From Histidinibacterium lentulum (lineage in GTDB: Bacteria; Pseudomonadota; Alphaproteobacteria; Rhodobacterales; Rhodobacteraceae), in contig NZ_ML119091.1 in NCBI RefSeq assembly GCF_003789055.1, positions 1 through 64,000 on the forward strand: a stretch of 64,000 bases of DNA. Reading direction: 5' to 3'. The translations under genes and the position numbers were made by a program. The notes beneath the pieces were generated by a model, which was not told the origin of the DNA, did no database searches, and worked only from the letters and a program-made list of their open reading frames with translations. Shown in pieces: positions 8,015 through 15,694 of the stretch (the stretch's first letter is position 1; each line of letters begins with the position of its first letter).

Positions 8015-8890
8015 TCAGGGCGCGGCGCGGCGGCGGGCGCGGGCTTCGCGCCAGAAGGTGAAGAGGCCGGCGGAGATCACGATGGCCACGCCGATGGCGA
8101 CGTTGGTCTCCAGCGTCTCGCCGAAGACGAGGATGCCGAGGGACGCGCCGAAGACGAGCTGGAAATAGGCGAAGGGCTGCACGGCGCTGGCCTCGGCCAC
8201 CTCGTAGGTCTTGATCAGCAGGAAATGCCCGCCGGCCCCGGTCAGGCACAGGAGGCCCATCCAGGCCCAGTCCGCCGGGGTCATCGGCTCCCAGACCCAG
8301 AGGCCGATACAGGTCATCACGAGGCCCCCCGTCACCCCGGTGTAGAAGAAGGAGGTGGCCGCGGCGTCGCGGCGGGCGGCGTAGCGGGTGAGCAGGCCAT
8401 AGACCGCGAACATGCAGGCCGAGGCGAAGGGGATGAGCGCGTGGGGGTCGAAGACGCCCCAGCCGGGTTCGAGGATCACGACGATGCCGACGAACCCGGT
8501 CGCGATGGCGGCCCAGCGGCGCCAGCCGACCCTTTCGCCCAGGATCGGGCCGGAGAGGGCGGCGATGATCAGGGGATAGCAGGCGAAGACGGCGTGGCTC
8601 TCGACGAGGCCGAGATGCACGAAGGCGAGGACCATGACGCAGATCTCGAGCGACAGGAGGACGCCGCGGCCGATCTGCAGGAGGGGCTGCGTGGTGCGGG
8701 CCGCGGCGCGCAGCGAGCCGGCCTGCCGGGCGGTGACGGTCATCACGAAGGCGGCGAAGAACCAGTAGCGGATCATCACCACCATCAGGACGTTGTATTC
8801 CCGGGCGAGGTGCTGGCTGATGCCGTCCTGCATGGCGAAGACGAAGGTGGTGCAGAGCATCAGGACGATGCCGAGGCGGGTGTTCGTCAT
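8015..8890 (-). CDS. EamA/DMT-family transporter
   Basis: 291 residues with about ten hydrophobic segments in two EamA repeats (roughly 5-140 and 150-280), typical of drug/metabolite exporters of the inner membrane. Motifs such as GPILGERVGWRRW and FGETL near the repeat ends are usual for the family. Substrate unknown. Its ATG overlaps the stop of mnmD (ATGA at 8887-8890), so the two are translationally coupled. Confidence 0.9.
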   Translation of the reverse strand: MTNTRLGIVLMLCTTFVFAMQDGISQHLAREYNVLMVVMIRYWFFAAFVMTVTARQAGSLRAAARTTQPLLQIGRGVLLSLEICVMVLAFVHLGLVESHAVFACYPLIIAALSGPILGERVGWRRWAAIATGFVGIVVILEPGWGVFDPHALIPFASACMFAVYGLLTRYAARRDAAATSFFYTGVTGGLVMTCIGLWVWEPMTPADWAWMGLLCLTGAGGHFLLIKTYEVAEASAVQPFAYFQLVFGASLGILVFGETLETNVAIGVAIVISAGLFTFWREARARRRAAP

Positions 8891-9552
8891 GGCAGGCGTG
8901 CGCGGGTCATGTGGCGTTTGCGGCCGTAGCCCTCGGTGCGCGTCACGGTGAAGCCGGCCGCGGCGAGGGCGCGGCGGACGTGGCCCGCGGCGGTGTAGGT
9001 GGCGGCGGTGCCCCCGGGCGCGGTGTGGCGGGCGACGGTCTCGAGGAGGGCGGGCTCCCAGAGCTCGGGGTTCTTCGCGGGGGCGAAGCCGTCGAGGAAC
9101 CAGGCGTCGGCCCGTTCCGGCCAGGGGGGCAGGGTGGCGCGGGCGTCGCCGGGAATGACGGTGAGGTCGAGGCCGGGGAGGGAGACGCGATCGGGGCTTC
9201 TGGCGAGGGCGGCGCAGAAGGCGGCGAGATCGCCGGGCGGGGAGAGGGCCGAGAGCGCGCGCAGGCGGTCGGCGGGGGCCATGGGCCGGGCCTCGAAGCT
9301 GGTGAAGCGCAGGGTGCCCGAGGGGCAGGCGGCGCGGAAGGCGTGCCAGGCGAGAAGCGCGTTGAGGCCGGTTCCGAAGCCCAGTTCGGCGATGTGGAAG
9401 CCGGGGCGGAAGCGGGCGGGCAGGTCGCTCCCCGCAAGGAAGACATGGGCGCTCTCCGCCGCGCCGTTCTCGAGGCTGTAGTAGGGATCGCCCCAGTCCG
9501 TCGCGACGGGGATGTCGCCGTTCCAGTCGAGACGGGCGGTCTGGCCTTGCAC
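8887..9552 (-). CDS. mnmD: tRNA 5-methylaminomethyl-2-thiouridine methyltransferase
   Basis: 221 residues. SAM-dependent methyltransferase with motif I ELGFGTG (56-62) and the MnmC-type LDGFAPAKNPELW signature. It methylates nm5s2U34 to mnm5s2U34 in wobble positions of tRNAs. It matches only the N-terminal methylase half of E. coli MnmC; the FAD half is a separate divergent gene at 9601. I chose GTG at 9552, preceded by GGGGAG at a 6-base spacing; the much longer open frame upstream has no similarity and overlaps the FAD gene. Confidence 0.88.
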   Translation of the reverse strand: MQGQTARLDWNGDIPVATDWGDPYYSLENGAAESAHVFLAGSDLPARFRPGFHIAELGFGTGLNALLAWHAFRAACPSGTLRFTSFEARPMAPADRLRALSALSPPGDLAAFCAALARSPDRVSLPGLDLTVIPGDARATLPPWPERADAWFLDGFAPAKNPELWEPALLETVARHTAPGGTAATYTAAGHVRRALAAAGFTVTRTEGYGRKRHMTRARLP

Positions 9553-9600
9553 CTCTGGCTCCCCTAGGTCCGGGGCGATGGGTGCGTCAAAGCCGGGGGG

Positions 9601-10635
9601 ATGTCCATGACCGACGTGACGGTGCGGGGGGCGGGGATCTTCGGCCTGTCGGTGGCCTGGGCCTGCCTGGCGAGGGGCGCGAGGGTGCGGGTGATCGACC
9701 CGGCCGGGCCGGGCGCCGGGGCCTCGGGCGGCCTCGTGGGGGCGCTCGCCCCGCATGTGCCCGAGCAGTGGAACCCGAAGAAGCAGTTCCAGCTCGAGAG
9801 CCTGCTGATGGCGGAGGGGTTCTGGGCCGGCGTGGCGGAGGTCTCGGGGGAGGACCCGGGCTATGCGCGGCTCGGGCGGGTGCAGCCACTTCCGGCGGGC
9901 GACGGGCCCGCGCTGGCGCGGGCGCGCGCGCGGGAAGAGGGAGCGGCCGCGCTGTGGCGGGGCGCGGCGGTCTGGGAGGTGACGGAGGAGGCCGGGGGCT
10001 GGCAGGTCGCGGGGCCGGTGGTGCGGGACACGCTGTCGGCCCGGCTCCATCCGCGCCGTGCCACCCTGGCGCTGGCCGCGGCGATCCGGGCGCGCGGCGG
10101 GGAGATCGCGACGGAGGGCGCGGACCACGGGGCAGTGGTCTGGGCCACGGGCTGGCAGGGGCTCGGGGCGCTGGGCCGGGCGCTGGGACGGGAGACGGGC
10201 GGCGGGGTGAAGGGGCAGGCCGCGGCCCTTGCCGCGGACCTCGCGGCGCGGCCGCAGCTTTATGTGGAGGGGCTGCATGTGGTGCCGCACGGGGACGGCA
10301 CGGTGGCGGTGGGATCGACCTCGGAGCGCGCGTTCGAGTCGCCGGACCGGACCGACGGCGCGCTGGAGGACATCGTGGCGCGGGTGCGGCGGCTGGTGCC
10401 CGACCTGGCGCGCGCCCCGGTCGTGGCGCGCTGGGCGGGCGTGCGCCCGCGCGCGCGGACCCGGGCGCCGATGCTGGGACGCTGGCCCGGGCGGGAGGGA
10501 CATTTCATCGCCAACGGAGGGTTCAAGATCGGCTTCGGCATGGCGCCGAAGGTGGGCGAGGTCATGGCCCGGCTGGTGCTCGAGGGGGAGAACGGGGTAC
10601 CGGACGGGTTCCGCGTGGAGGACAGCCTGGCGTGA
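9601..10635 (+). CDS. FAD-dependent oxidoreductase, MnmC C-terminal-like
   Basis: 344 residues of the DAO/glycine-oxidase fold: an N-terminal dinucleotide loop GAGIFGLSVAW with the acidic end of strand 2 (VIDP), and a C-terminal NGGFKIGFGMAP segment closing the FAD site. Its position 48 bases from mnmD, back to back, suggests it supplies the MnmC2 activity (oxidative removal of the carboxymethyl group from cmnm5s2U34). A stand-alone amine oxidase is the alternative. A second ATG at 9607 is better spaced from the GGGGGG ribosome site, so the start may be six bases later. Confidence 0.8.
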   Translation: MSMTDVTVRGAGIFGLSVAWACLARGARVRVIDPAGPGAGASGGLVGALAPHVPEQWNPKKQFQLESLLMAEGFWAGVAEVSGEDPGYARLGRVQPLPAGDGPALARARAREEGAAALWRGAAVWEVTEEAGGWQVAGPVVRDTLSARLHPRRATLALAAAIRARGGEIATEGADHGAVVWATGWQGLGALGRALGRETGGGVKGQAAALAADLAARPQLYVEGLHVVPHGDGTVAVGSTSERAFESPDRTDGALEDIVARVRRLVPDLARAPVVARWAGVRPRARTRAPMLGRWPGREGHFIANGGFKIGFGMAPKVGEVMARLVLEGENGVPDGFRVEDSLA

Positions 10636-11365
10636 GGCGGGACGGGGGACGGCGCTCGCCGCAAGCGGCATCGCCCCGCCCGCCGTCCCGCCGGGCGCTG
10701 GGCACGGGTCCCTCCCACGAGAGGACTTGCGGTCGGGTGACGGGAGCGGCCTGCGCTGCTGCGGGGCGCCCGGCTCCGGGGCGGGACCGCGACGACCCGG
10801 CGCGGCTCGGGGGCGAGCGCAATCCGCTGCCGGTCTGCGCCTCGGCAGAGGTCATGCGCGCGGCGGTAGGGCCGGTCGGGCCGGTGCATCGGCCCGCACG
10901 TCGTCTCACGGGGCAAGGCAGGTCCCCCCGCGCGAGGACTTGCGGTCGGGCGACAGGAGCGGCCTGCGCTGCTGCGGGGCGCCTGGTTCCGGAGCCGGAC
11001 CGCGACGACCAGATGCGGCCCAGGGGCGAGCGCAATCCGCTGCCGGTCTGCGCCTCGGCAGAGGTCATGCGCGCGGCGGGCGGGCCTGTGGGCCGGTGCA
11101 TCGTTCCGCACGTCGTCCCACGGGGCAATGGCAGGTCGCCCCCGCGCGAGGACTTGCGGCGGGGCGACAGGAGCGGCCTGCGCTGCTGCGGGGCGTCCGG
11201 CTCCGGGGCGGGACCGCGACGAGCCGGCGCGGCCCGGGGGCGGGGAGCGGGATGCCGCGACTGCGCCGCGCCGAGGTGGCGGGTTCCGGTCCCGGCGACG
11301 GGATCGAGGGCGGGCCGTGGCGGGGTCAGGGCGGTCCGGTCCGCGACCGCCCGGGGCGTGTCGGC
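10636..11365. other. Non-coding block of 730 bases
   Basis: No convincing gene. Long open frames exist on both strands but only because stop codons are rare at this GC; their products are low-complexity (R, G, A, P) and resemble nothing. Most of the block is occupied by a tandem repeat (listed separately). The remainder, 11246-11365, is GC-rich with no feature I can name. Confidence 0.6.
10707..11245. repeat. Tandem repeat, unit about 213 bp, about 2.5 copies
   Basis: Copies start at 10707, 10921 and 11134 (each beginning GGTC). All three share GAGGACTTGCGG and GGAGCGGCCTGCGCTGCTGC. Copies 1 and 2 also share a long block of about 50 identical bases at 10814-10864 and 11027-11077, containing the hairpin CTGCCGGTCTGCGCCTCGGC and AG. 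Copy 3 stops at about 11245, before that block. Spacings are 214 and 213. Differences do not favour silent codon changes in any frame. Possible tandem small-RNA genes or a decayed duplication. Confidence 0.8.
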
Positions 11366-11653
11366 CTACCGGAAGCGGCTCCAGGCTTTCTGGAAGGAGC
11401 CGGAGATGTCCTCCCAGGCGCGCTCCATCCCCTTGCGCATGTCGTCCCACGCGGCGTCGCTCGCGGACTGGGCTTCCTTCAGCCGTTCCTGTGCCTCGTC
11501 CCGCTGCGCGCGCATCGTCGCCAGGTGCTCCTCGTATTTCGCCCTGTTCTCGGCCTGTGCGGCGCGGGCCTGCGCCTGCATCCGGTCGATCTCGGCGTTC
11601 CACTCGTCGAGCTTCGCCTTCATCTTCTCGACATAGACGTCGCGGTCGGTCAT
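11366..11653 (-). CDS. Small coiled-coil protein, sll1863-type stress family
   Basis: 95 residues from the ATG at 11653, which has GGAGG at an 8-base spacing; 12 further upstream codons are open but unlikely. The sequence is nearly all charged amphipathic helix (KMKAKLDEWNAEIDRMQ, then ERLKEAQSASDAAWDDM) with a C-terminal AWSRFR, typical of short proteins annotated as sll1863-family stress proteins in alphaproteobacteria. No enzyme motif, signal peptide or membrane segment. Function unknown; a structural or stress role is only suggested by the family name. It lies between the tandem repeat and a large hairpin. Confidence 0.75.
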   Translation of the reverse strand: MTDRDVYVEKMKAKLDEWNAEIDRMQAQARAAQAENRAKYEEHLATMRAQRDEAQERLKEAQSASDAAWDDMRKGMERAWEDISGSFQKAWSRFR

Positions 11654-11692
11654 CTGTCCGTCCTCCCTGCTGTTGGGCCAGTCTGACATGAT

Positions 11693-11750
11693 CCGGCACG
11701 AAACTGAATGCGCCCCGCAGGCCGGCGGGGCGCATTCAGTTTCGTGCCGG
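11693..11750. repeat. Perfect 26-bp inverted repeat with 6-base loop
   Basis: Left arm 11693-11718 and right arm 11725-11750 are exact reverse complements (arm begins CCGGCACGAAACTGAATG), loop AGGCCG. It starts 40 bases upstream of the coiled-coil gene start. It could be an operator or 5' UTR structure of that gene or a second terminator for the desaturase gene. The GAATGCGCCCCGC segment of the arm recurs at 12989-13001 beyond the other end of the desaturase gene. Confidence 0.75.
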
Positions 11751-11792
11751 GTCCCGTCGCAGCGAGGCCGTCACCGCGAACGGGCCTCCCGG

Positions 11793-11824
11793 GGTCGCCG
11801 GTCTGCCCGGGCAGACCGGCGACC
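11793..11824. terminator. Perfect 32-nt palindrome downstream of the desaturase gene
   Basis: The 32 bases read identically on both strands (half-site GGTCGCCGGTCTGCCC). It lies 23 bases beyond the stop codon of the leftward desaturase gene. A very strong hairpin in RNA; no T tract follows, so a terminator or mRNA-stabilising role is inferred from position. Confidence 0.55.
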
Positions 11825-11847
11825 GGAGGGGAGCGTCGGCAGCCGCC

Positions 11848-12924
11848 TCAGGAGATCTGCGCTACAGGGGCAGCGCCGGGGGGCAGGGCCGGGCGGACGA
11901 AGTGGTGCGGATCCTTCAGCTGGCGCAGGACACAGGGAATGATCTCGCGCCAGGCGGCCCAGACCGAGGGATAGGGCGGCGGACAGTCGTGCCTGATCTC
12001 CTCGTGCAGCGCCGGCAGGCGGTAGTAGGGCACCATGGGGAACATGTGGTGCTCGATGTGGTAGTTCATGTTCGAGTAGAAGAAGCGGAAGACCGGGTTC
12101 ATCAGGATGGTCCGCGTGTTCAGGCGGTGGTCGAGCACGTCCTCGGCCAGGCCGATATGCTGCGGCACGCCCATCACGAAGGACAGCCAGATGCCGTAGA
12201 ACCGCGGCAGTCCGATCAGCATGAGAGGCAGAAGCGACCATGTCGCCAGAGCGACGGTCGCCGCACCGAGATGCACGGCAAGATGGATACGGGCGATGCG
12301 GACGGCCCTCGGCCGTTCGCCTTCGGGGACGCAGTAGCGTTCCTCGCGGCTGAAACGGCCGGCGGAGAGGCGCAGCATCCGCCAGTAGTTCAGCGGCGCG
12401 GCGATGATCCCGAAGAAGTTCACGAGGATTAGCAGGAGTTGCGGCGGCCGCATCGCCGGGATTTCCGGGTCGCGGCCGACGACGATGGTGTCGGTGTGGT
12501 GGATCGCGTGTTCCCAGCGGGTGACGACGGGGTTGGCGATCAGCAGGAAGCTGGCGAACTGGAACACGACGTCGTTGAGCCAGCGAGTGCGGAAGGCGGT
12601 GCCGTGCCCCATCTCGTGCCAGCGCGAGTCGGCGGCGGTGGCATAGAGCAGGCCGTAGACGGCGAAGACGGGTATCGCCCAGAGCGTGCCCCAGGTGGCG
12701 ATGCCGAGCGCGCCGAAGAGGAGGAGAAGGCCGATCCAGAGGGCGGTGTCGCGCAGCGGCGCGGCGTCCTCGCGGCGCATGAGCTCCTTCATCCGCTTGC
12801 GGGGAACAGGGGTGCGATACCAGTCGCCGGCGATCAGGCCCCTCTGGTGGGCAAGGGCCTCTTCGGGGCCGCCGAGCGTGTAGTCGCGGGGAGAGGGAAT
12901 TCGGGTCAGGTTGAGGATGGACAT
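11848..12924 (-). CDS. Membrane fatty-acid desaturase
   Basis: 358 residues. The three histidine boxes of the membrane di-iron desaturase/hydroxylase family are present: HEMGH (103-107), HAIHH (139-143) and HIEHH (289-293), with hydrophobic segments at about 62-95, 119-135, 164-178 and 220-240. It should introduce a double bond (or hydroxyl) into an acyl chain or lipid at the inner membrane, using O2 and an electron donor. Substrate cannot be read. It lies 133 bases downstream of the ABC ATPase gene, with a hairpin between them, so it is probably a separate unit. Bounded by large palindromes on the 3' side. Confidence 0.9.
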   Translation of the reverse strand: MSILNLTRIPSPRDYTLGGPEEALAHQRGLIAGDWYRTPVPRKRMKELMRREDAAPLRDTALWIGLLLLFGALGIATWGTLWAIPVFAVYGLLYATAADSRWHEMGHGTAFRTRWLNDVVFQFASFLLIANPVVTRWEHAIHHTDTIVVGRDPEIPAMRPPQLLLILVNFFGIIAAPLNYWRMLRLSAGRFSREERYCVPEGERPRAVRIARIHLAVHLGAATVALATWSLLPLMLIGLPRFYGIWLSFVMGVPQHIGLAEDVLDHRLNTRTILMNPVFRFFYSNMNYHIEHHMFPMVPYYRLPALHEEIRHDCPPPYPSVWAAWREIIPCVLRQLKDPHHFVRPALPPGAAPVAQIS

Positions 12925-12993
12925 GCGTCACCTCCTTACGGGGGCCGCGCGACCGGCGATCTGACCCGGAACGGCCGCGCGGGGCTGCGAATG

Positions 12994-13013
12994 CGCCCCG
13001 CCTCTGCGGGGCG
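12994..13013 (-). terminator. Hairpin after the amino-acid ABC operon
   Basis: CGCCCCGCCTCTGCGGGGCG forms an 8-bp stem with a CTCT loop 44 bases beyond the stop of the ABC ATPase gene. It probably ends or attenuates the leftward catabolic operon before the desaturase gene. No clear U tract. Confidence 0.5.
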
Positions 13014-13057
13014 GCCGAGATCTGCCCTCAGGCTTGCCCGCCCGGCGCGGGATGTCG

Positions 13058-13816
13058 TCAGTGTCCGAGAACCTGGTCGAGAAAGAGCTTCGTGCGGGGG
13101 TGCTCGGGGGCGTTGAAGAAGTCTTCGGGCGGCTTCTGTTCCACGATCCGGCCCCGGTCCATGAACACGACGCGATCGGCCACGCGGCGGGCGAAGCCCA
13201 TCTCGTGCGTGACGACGACCATCGTCATGCCCTCCTGCGCGAGGTCGGTCATCGTGTCGAGGACTTCCTTGATCATCTCGGGATCGAGGGCGGAGGTGGG
13301 CTCGTCGAAGAGCATGATCCGCGGGTCCATGCAGAGGGAGCGGGCGATGGCGACGCGCTGCTGCTGGCCGCCCGAGAGCTGTCCCGGGTACTTGCCTGCC
13401 TGTTCGGGGATGCGGACCTTGTGCAGGTAGTGCATCGCGCGCGCCTCGGCATCGGATTTGGACATGCGGCGGACAGTGCGGGGCGCAAGGGTGCAGTTCT
13501 CGAGGATCGTCAGGTGCGGGAACAGGTTGAACTGCTGGAACACCATGCCGACCTCCTTGCGGACGGCGTCGATGTTGCGGGTGTTCTCGTCGAGGCGGAT
13601 GCCGTCGACGGTGATCGTGCCTTCCTGGTGCTCCTCGAGCCGGTTGATGCAGCGGATCAGCGTGGATTTCCCCGAGCCAGAGGGGCCGCAGACCACCAGC
13701 CGGTCGCCCGGCATGACGGTCAGGTCGATGTCGGCGAGGACCTGAAAGGCGCCGTACCATTTGGACATCCCCTCGATGCGGATCGCGGGGGTGCGGGTGG
13801 CGGAGGCGGCGGTCAT
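13058..13816 (-). CDS. Polar amino-acid ABC transporter, ATP-binding protein
   Basis: 252 residues of the GlnQ/HisP type: Walker [10 protein letters not shown] (44-52), Q-loop (about 94), signature LSGGQQQR (147-154), Walker B IMLFDEP (167-173) and a switch histidine in THE. It would power uptake with the two permeases and the periplasmic protein upstream in the same operon. The start at 13816 overlaps the stop of the GlcG/HbpS-like gene (ATGA), so translation is coupled. The longer frame upstream is not supported. Cytoplasmic face of the inner membrane. Confidence 0.93.
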   Translation of the reverse strand: MTAASATRTPAIRIEGMSKWYGAFQVLADIDLTVMPGDRLVVCGPSGSGKSTLIRCINRLEEHQEGTITVDGIRLDENTRNIDAVRKEVGMVFQQFNLFPHLTILENCTLAPRTVRRMSKSDAEARAMHYLHKVRIPEQAGKYPGQLSGGQQQRVAIARSLCMDPRIMLFDEPTSALDPEMIKEVLDTMTDLAQEGMTMVVVTHEMGFARRVADRVVFMDRGRIVEQKPPEDFFNAPEHPRTKLFLDQVLGH

Positions 13817-14241
13817 GGCGCGCTGGCCGACAGGCGCGGCGACAGGGCGAAGGCCGCCCGGGCGCAGGCGAGATCCGCCTCGTCGGGGCCGGAGGACACG
13901 CCGATGCCGCCCACATGGGTGCCGTCGAGCCAGATCGGCAGTCCGCCGACGAGCCCCGTCTGCCGGCCGCCGCAGGCGAGCGCGACGGAGAGCGGTTCGT
14001 CGCCCGAAGGCGCGCGCGTGGAGGCCGAGGTGCGGGCCTTGGTCTCGGAGATCGCGAGCGCGTTCAGGCGCGCGCCGTCCATCCTGATCTGGGCGATCAC
14101 GGTGCCGCCGGTGTCGACGATGGTGATGCATTGCGGCTCGGACAGCCGCTCGGCCTCGGCGGCGGCAAGCGCGACCATCTCGAGCGCGGCGGCGTGAGCG
14201 AGGCGCAGGGTCGGCCGTGCGAGCCTGTCGGTGTCGGTCAT
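13813..14241 (-). CDS. GlcG/HbpS-family protein
   Basis: 142 residues of the heme-binding-protein HbpS/GlcG family, shown by [39 protein letters not shown] and the closing [19 protein letters not shown]. The start ATG at 14241 has GAGGAG 6 bases upstream, and the gene follows the permease by 10 bases and overlaps the ATPase. Members bind heme or cobalamin or act as small accessory proteins in catabolic clusters. No signal peptide is seen. Its role between permease and ATPase genes is unknown; accessory or sensory binding is a guess. Confidence 0.8.
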   Translation of the reverse strand: MTDTDRLARPTLRLAHAAALEMVALAAAEAERLSEPQCITIVDTGGTVIAQIRMDGARLNALAISETKARTSASTRAPSGDEPLSVALACGGRQTGLVGGLPIWLDGTHVGGIGVSSGPDEADLACARAAFALSPRLSASAP

Positions 14242-14251
14242 GGCGGTCTCC

Positions 14252-14914
14252 TCAGCGGGTCGCGACGGCAAGCCGGCGTTCGACGTATTCGGCGAAGCGC
14301 GCGACGGGGAAGATGATGATGAAGTAGAGAAGGGCGATGGCGGTCAGGAACTCGAAGTAGCGGAAGGTCTGCGCCCCGAGGACGTAGGATTTCAGCGCGA
14401 GGTCCGCGACGCCGATGGTCGCCAGCAGGGTGGTGCCCTTCATCAGCTCGGTGAGGTGGTTGATGAACGGCGGGATCGCGAGCCGCGCGGCCTGCGGCAC
14501 GATGATCCGGCGCCAGATCGTGACGCGGGGGAGGGCGAGGGCCGTCGCCGCTTCCCACTGGCCGCGGGGGATGGACTGCACGCCGCCGCGGAAGATCTCC
14601 GCGAGAAACGCGCCCGATATGAGCCCGAGGGCAAGGGAGCCGGCCCAGAGGCCCGAGACGGTTCCGCCCACGAGGGGCGGGAGGCAGTAGAACATCCAGA
14701 AGATCAGGACGACCTCGGGGATGGTGCGGAACACCGTGGTGTAGACCGCCGCGGCACGTCCGAGGCCGCGGCTCTTTCCGACGCGCAGGACGCAGAGCGT
14801 CATGCCGATCGGCAGGCCGATGGCGAGCGCGGTGAAGAAGGCGATGAGCGTCATTCGGACGCCCTGCAGGAGGTCGGGCAGATAGCGAAGGATGATGTCG
14901 AACTGGAAGTCCAT
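14252..14914 (-). CDS. Polar amino-acid ABC transporter, permease 1
   Basis: 220 residues with about five membrane segments and the family EAA-like loop (GGVQSIPRGQWEAATALALPRVTIWRRIIVPQA at about 110-142), which docks on the ATPase. HisM/GlnP type. The start at 14914 has a GAGGAG ribosome site. It lies 9 bases after permease 2 and forms a heterodimer with it by family precedent. Ligand not readable. Confidence 0.9.
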   Translation of the reverse strand: MDFQFDIILRYLPDLLQGVRMTLIAFFTALAIGLPIGMTLCVLRVGKSRGLGRAAAVYTTVFRTIPEVVLIFWMFYCLPPLVGGTVSGLWAGSLALGLISGAFLAEIFRGGVQSIPRGQWEAATALALPRVTIWRRIIVPQAARLAIPPFINHLTELMKGTTLLATIGVADLALKSYVLGAQTFRYFEFLTAIALLYFIIIFPVARFAEYVERRLAVATR

Positions 14915-14923
14915 GGGTTCTCC

Positions 14924-15694
14924 TCAGCGGTCCGGGGGCGGCTCGACGGTGCGGGGACCCGCGGCGACGGCGCCGCGGGCCGCCGCCAGCGAGGCGCGGT
15001 CGGCGCGGGCGGCGCTGCGCTCCAGCCGGGAGGCCCCGAAGCGGCGCTCGACCCGGTGCACGGCGAAGGTGAGCAGAAGGCCGACGAGCAGGTAGATCAC
15101 CGCGGCGGTGGTGTAGAACTCGAAGGTGCGGAAGGTGAGCGTCGAGATCCGGTTGGTGACCTTCATCAGGTCGTCCACGGCGAGGATGCCGAGGATGGTC
15201 GTCAGCTTGAAGCTGGCCACCGCCACATTGCCGAGGGGCGGCAGCACCAGAGGCCAGACCTGCGGCATGGTGACGTGAAAGAACACCGCGCGGCGCTTCA
15301 TGCCGAGCGCGCGGGCGGCCTCGCCCTGTCCCTTCGGGATCGCGATGATGCCCGCGCGCATCACGTCGCAGACATAGGCGGTGACGTGGAGCGAGAGCGC
15401 GATCATCGCGCTCTGGGTGGCGGCGAAGTTCATGCCGGTGACCGCGGGCAGGGCGAAGTGGATCCAGACCGCCTGCACCAAAAGCGGCGTGAACCGCATC
15501 AGGTCCACGAAGGCCATGATCGGCAGGTTCACGAGCCAGCCGCCGTAGATCCGCCCGAGCGCCAGGCCGAGGCCCGCCGGGACGGCGATGGCGAAGGCCA
15601 GCGCGGCCATCCAGAGGGTCTCCACGAGCCCCCAGAACAGCGGCCAGCGGTATTGCCAGACAGGAGAGAAATCGAGGCTGGTGAGGAATTCCAT
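14924..15694 (-). CDS. Polar amino-acid ABC transporter, permease 2
   Basis: 256 residues with about five membrane segments and an EAA-like loop (AGIIAIPKGQGEAARALGM, continuing to VTMPQ). A charged C-terminal tail of about 40 residues (RRFGASRLERSAARADRAS) extends beyond the usual permease end. The start at 15694 follows the stop of the Gfo/Idh gene without a gap (TGAATG) and has GGAGGAG upstream, so the two are coupled. Confidence 0.9.
   Translation of the reverse strand: MEFLTSLDFSPVWQYRWPLFWGLVETLWMAALAFAIAVPAGLGLALGRIYGGWLVNLPIMAFVDLMRFTPLLVQAVWIHFALPAVTGMNFAATQSAMIALSLHVTAYVCDVMRAGIIAIPKGQGEAARALGMKRRAVFFHVTMPQVWPLVLPPLGNVAVASFKLTTILGILAVDDLMKVTNRISTLTFRTFEFYTTAAVIYLLVGLLLTFAVHRVERRFGASRLERSAARADRASLAAARGAVAAGPRTVEPPPDR

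Noticed and set aside
10562-11128. 188-residue leftward open frame with an internal repeat of 71 residues (MTSAEAQTGSGLRS…) over the tandem repeat
   Set aside because: The frame exists because stops are rare at this GC and the DNA repeat spacing here is a multiple of 3. Substitutions between copies change amino acids freely, composition is R/G/A/P-rich, and no ribosome site is seen. Kept as a DNA repeat only.
10707-11245. Tandem repeats considered as a CRISPR array
   Set aside because: Units are about 213 bp with no short repeat/spacer alternation and no cas genes.
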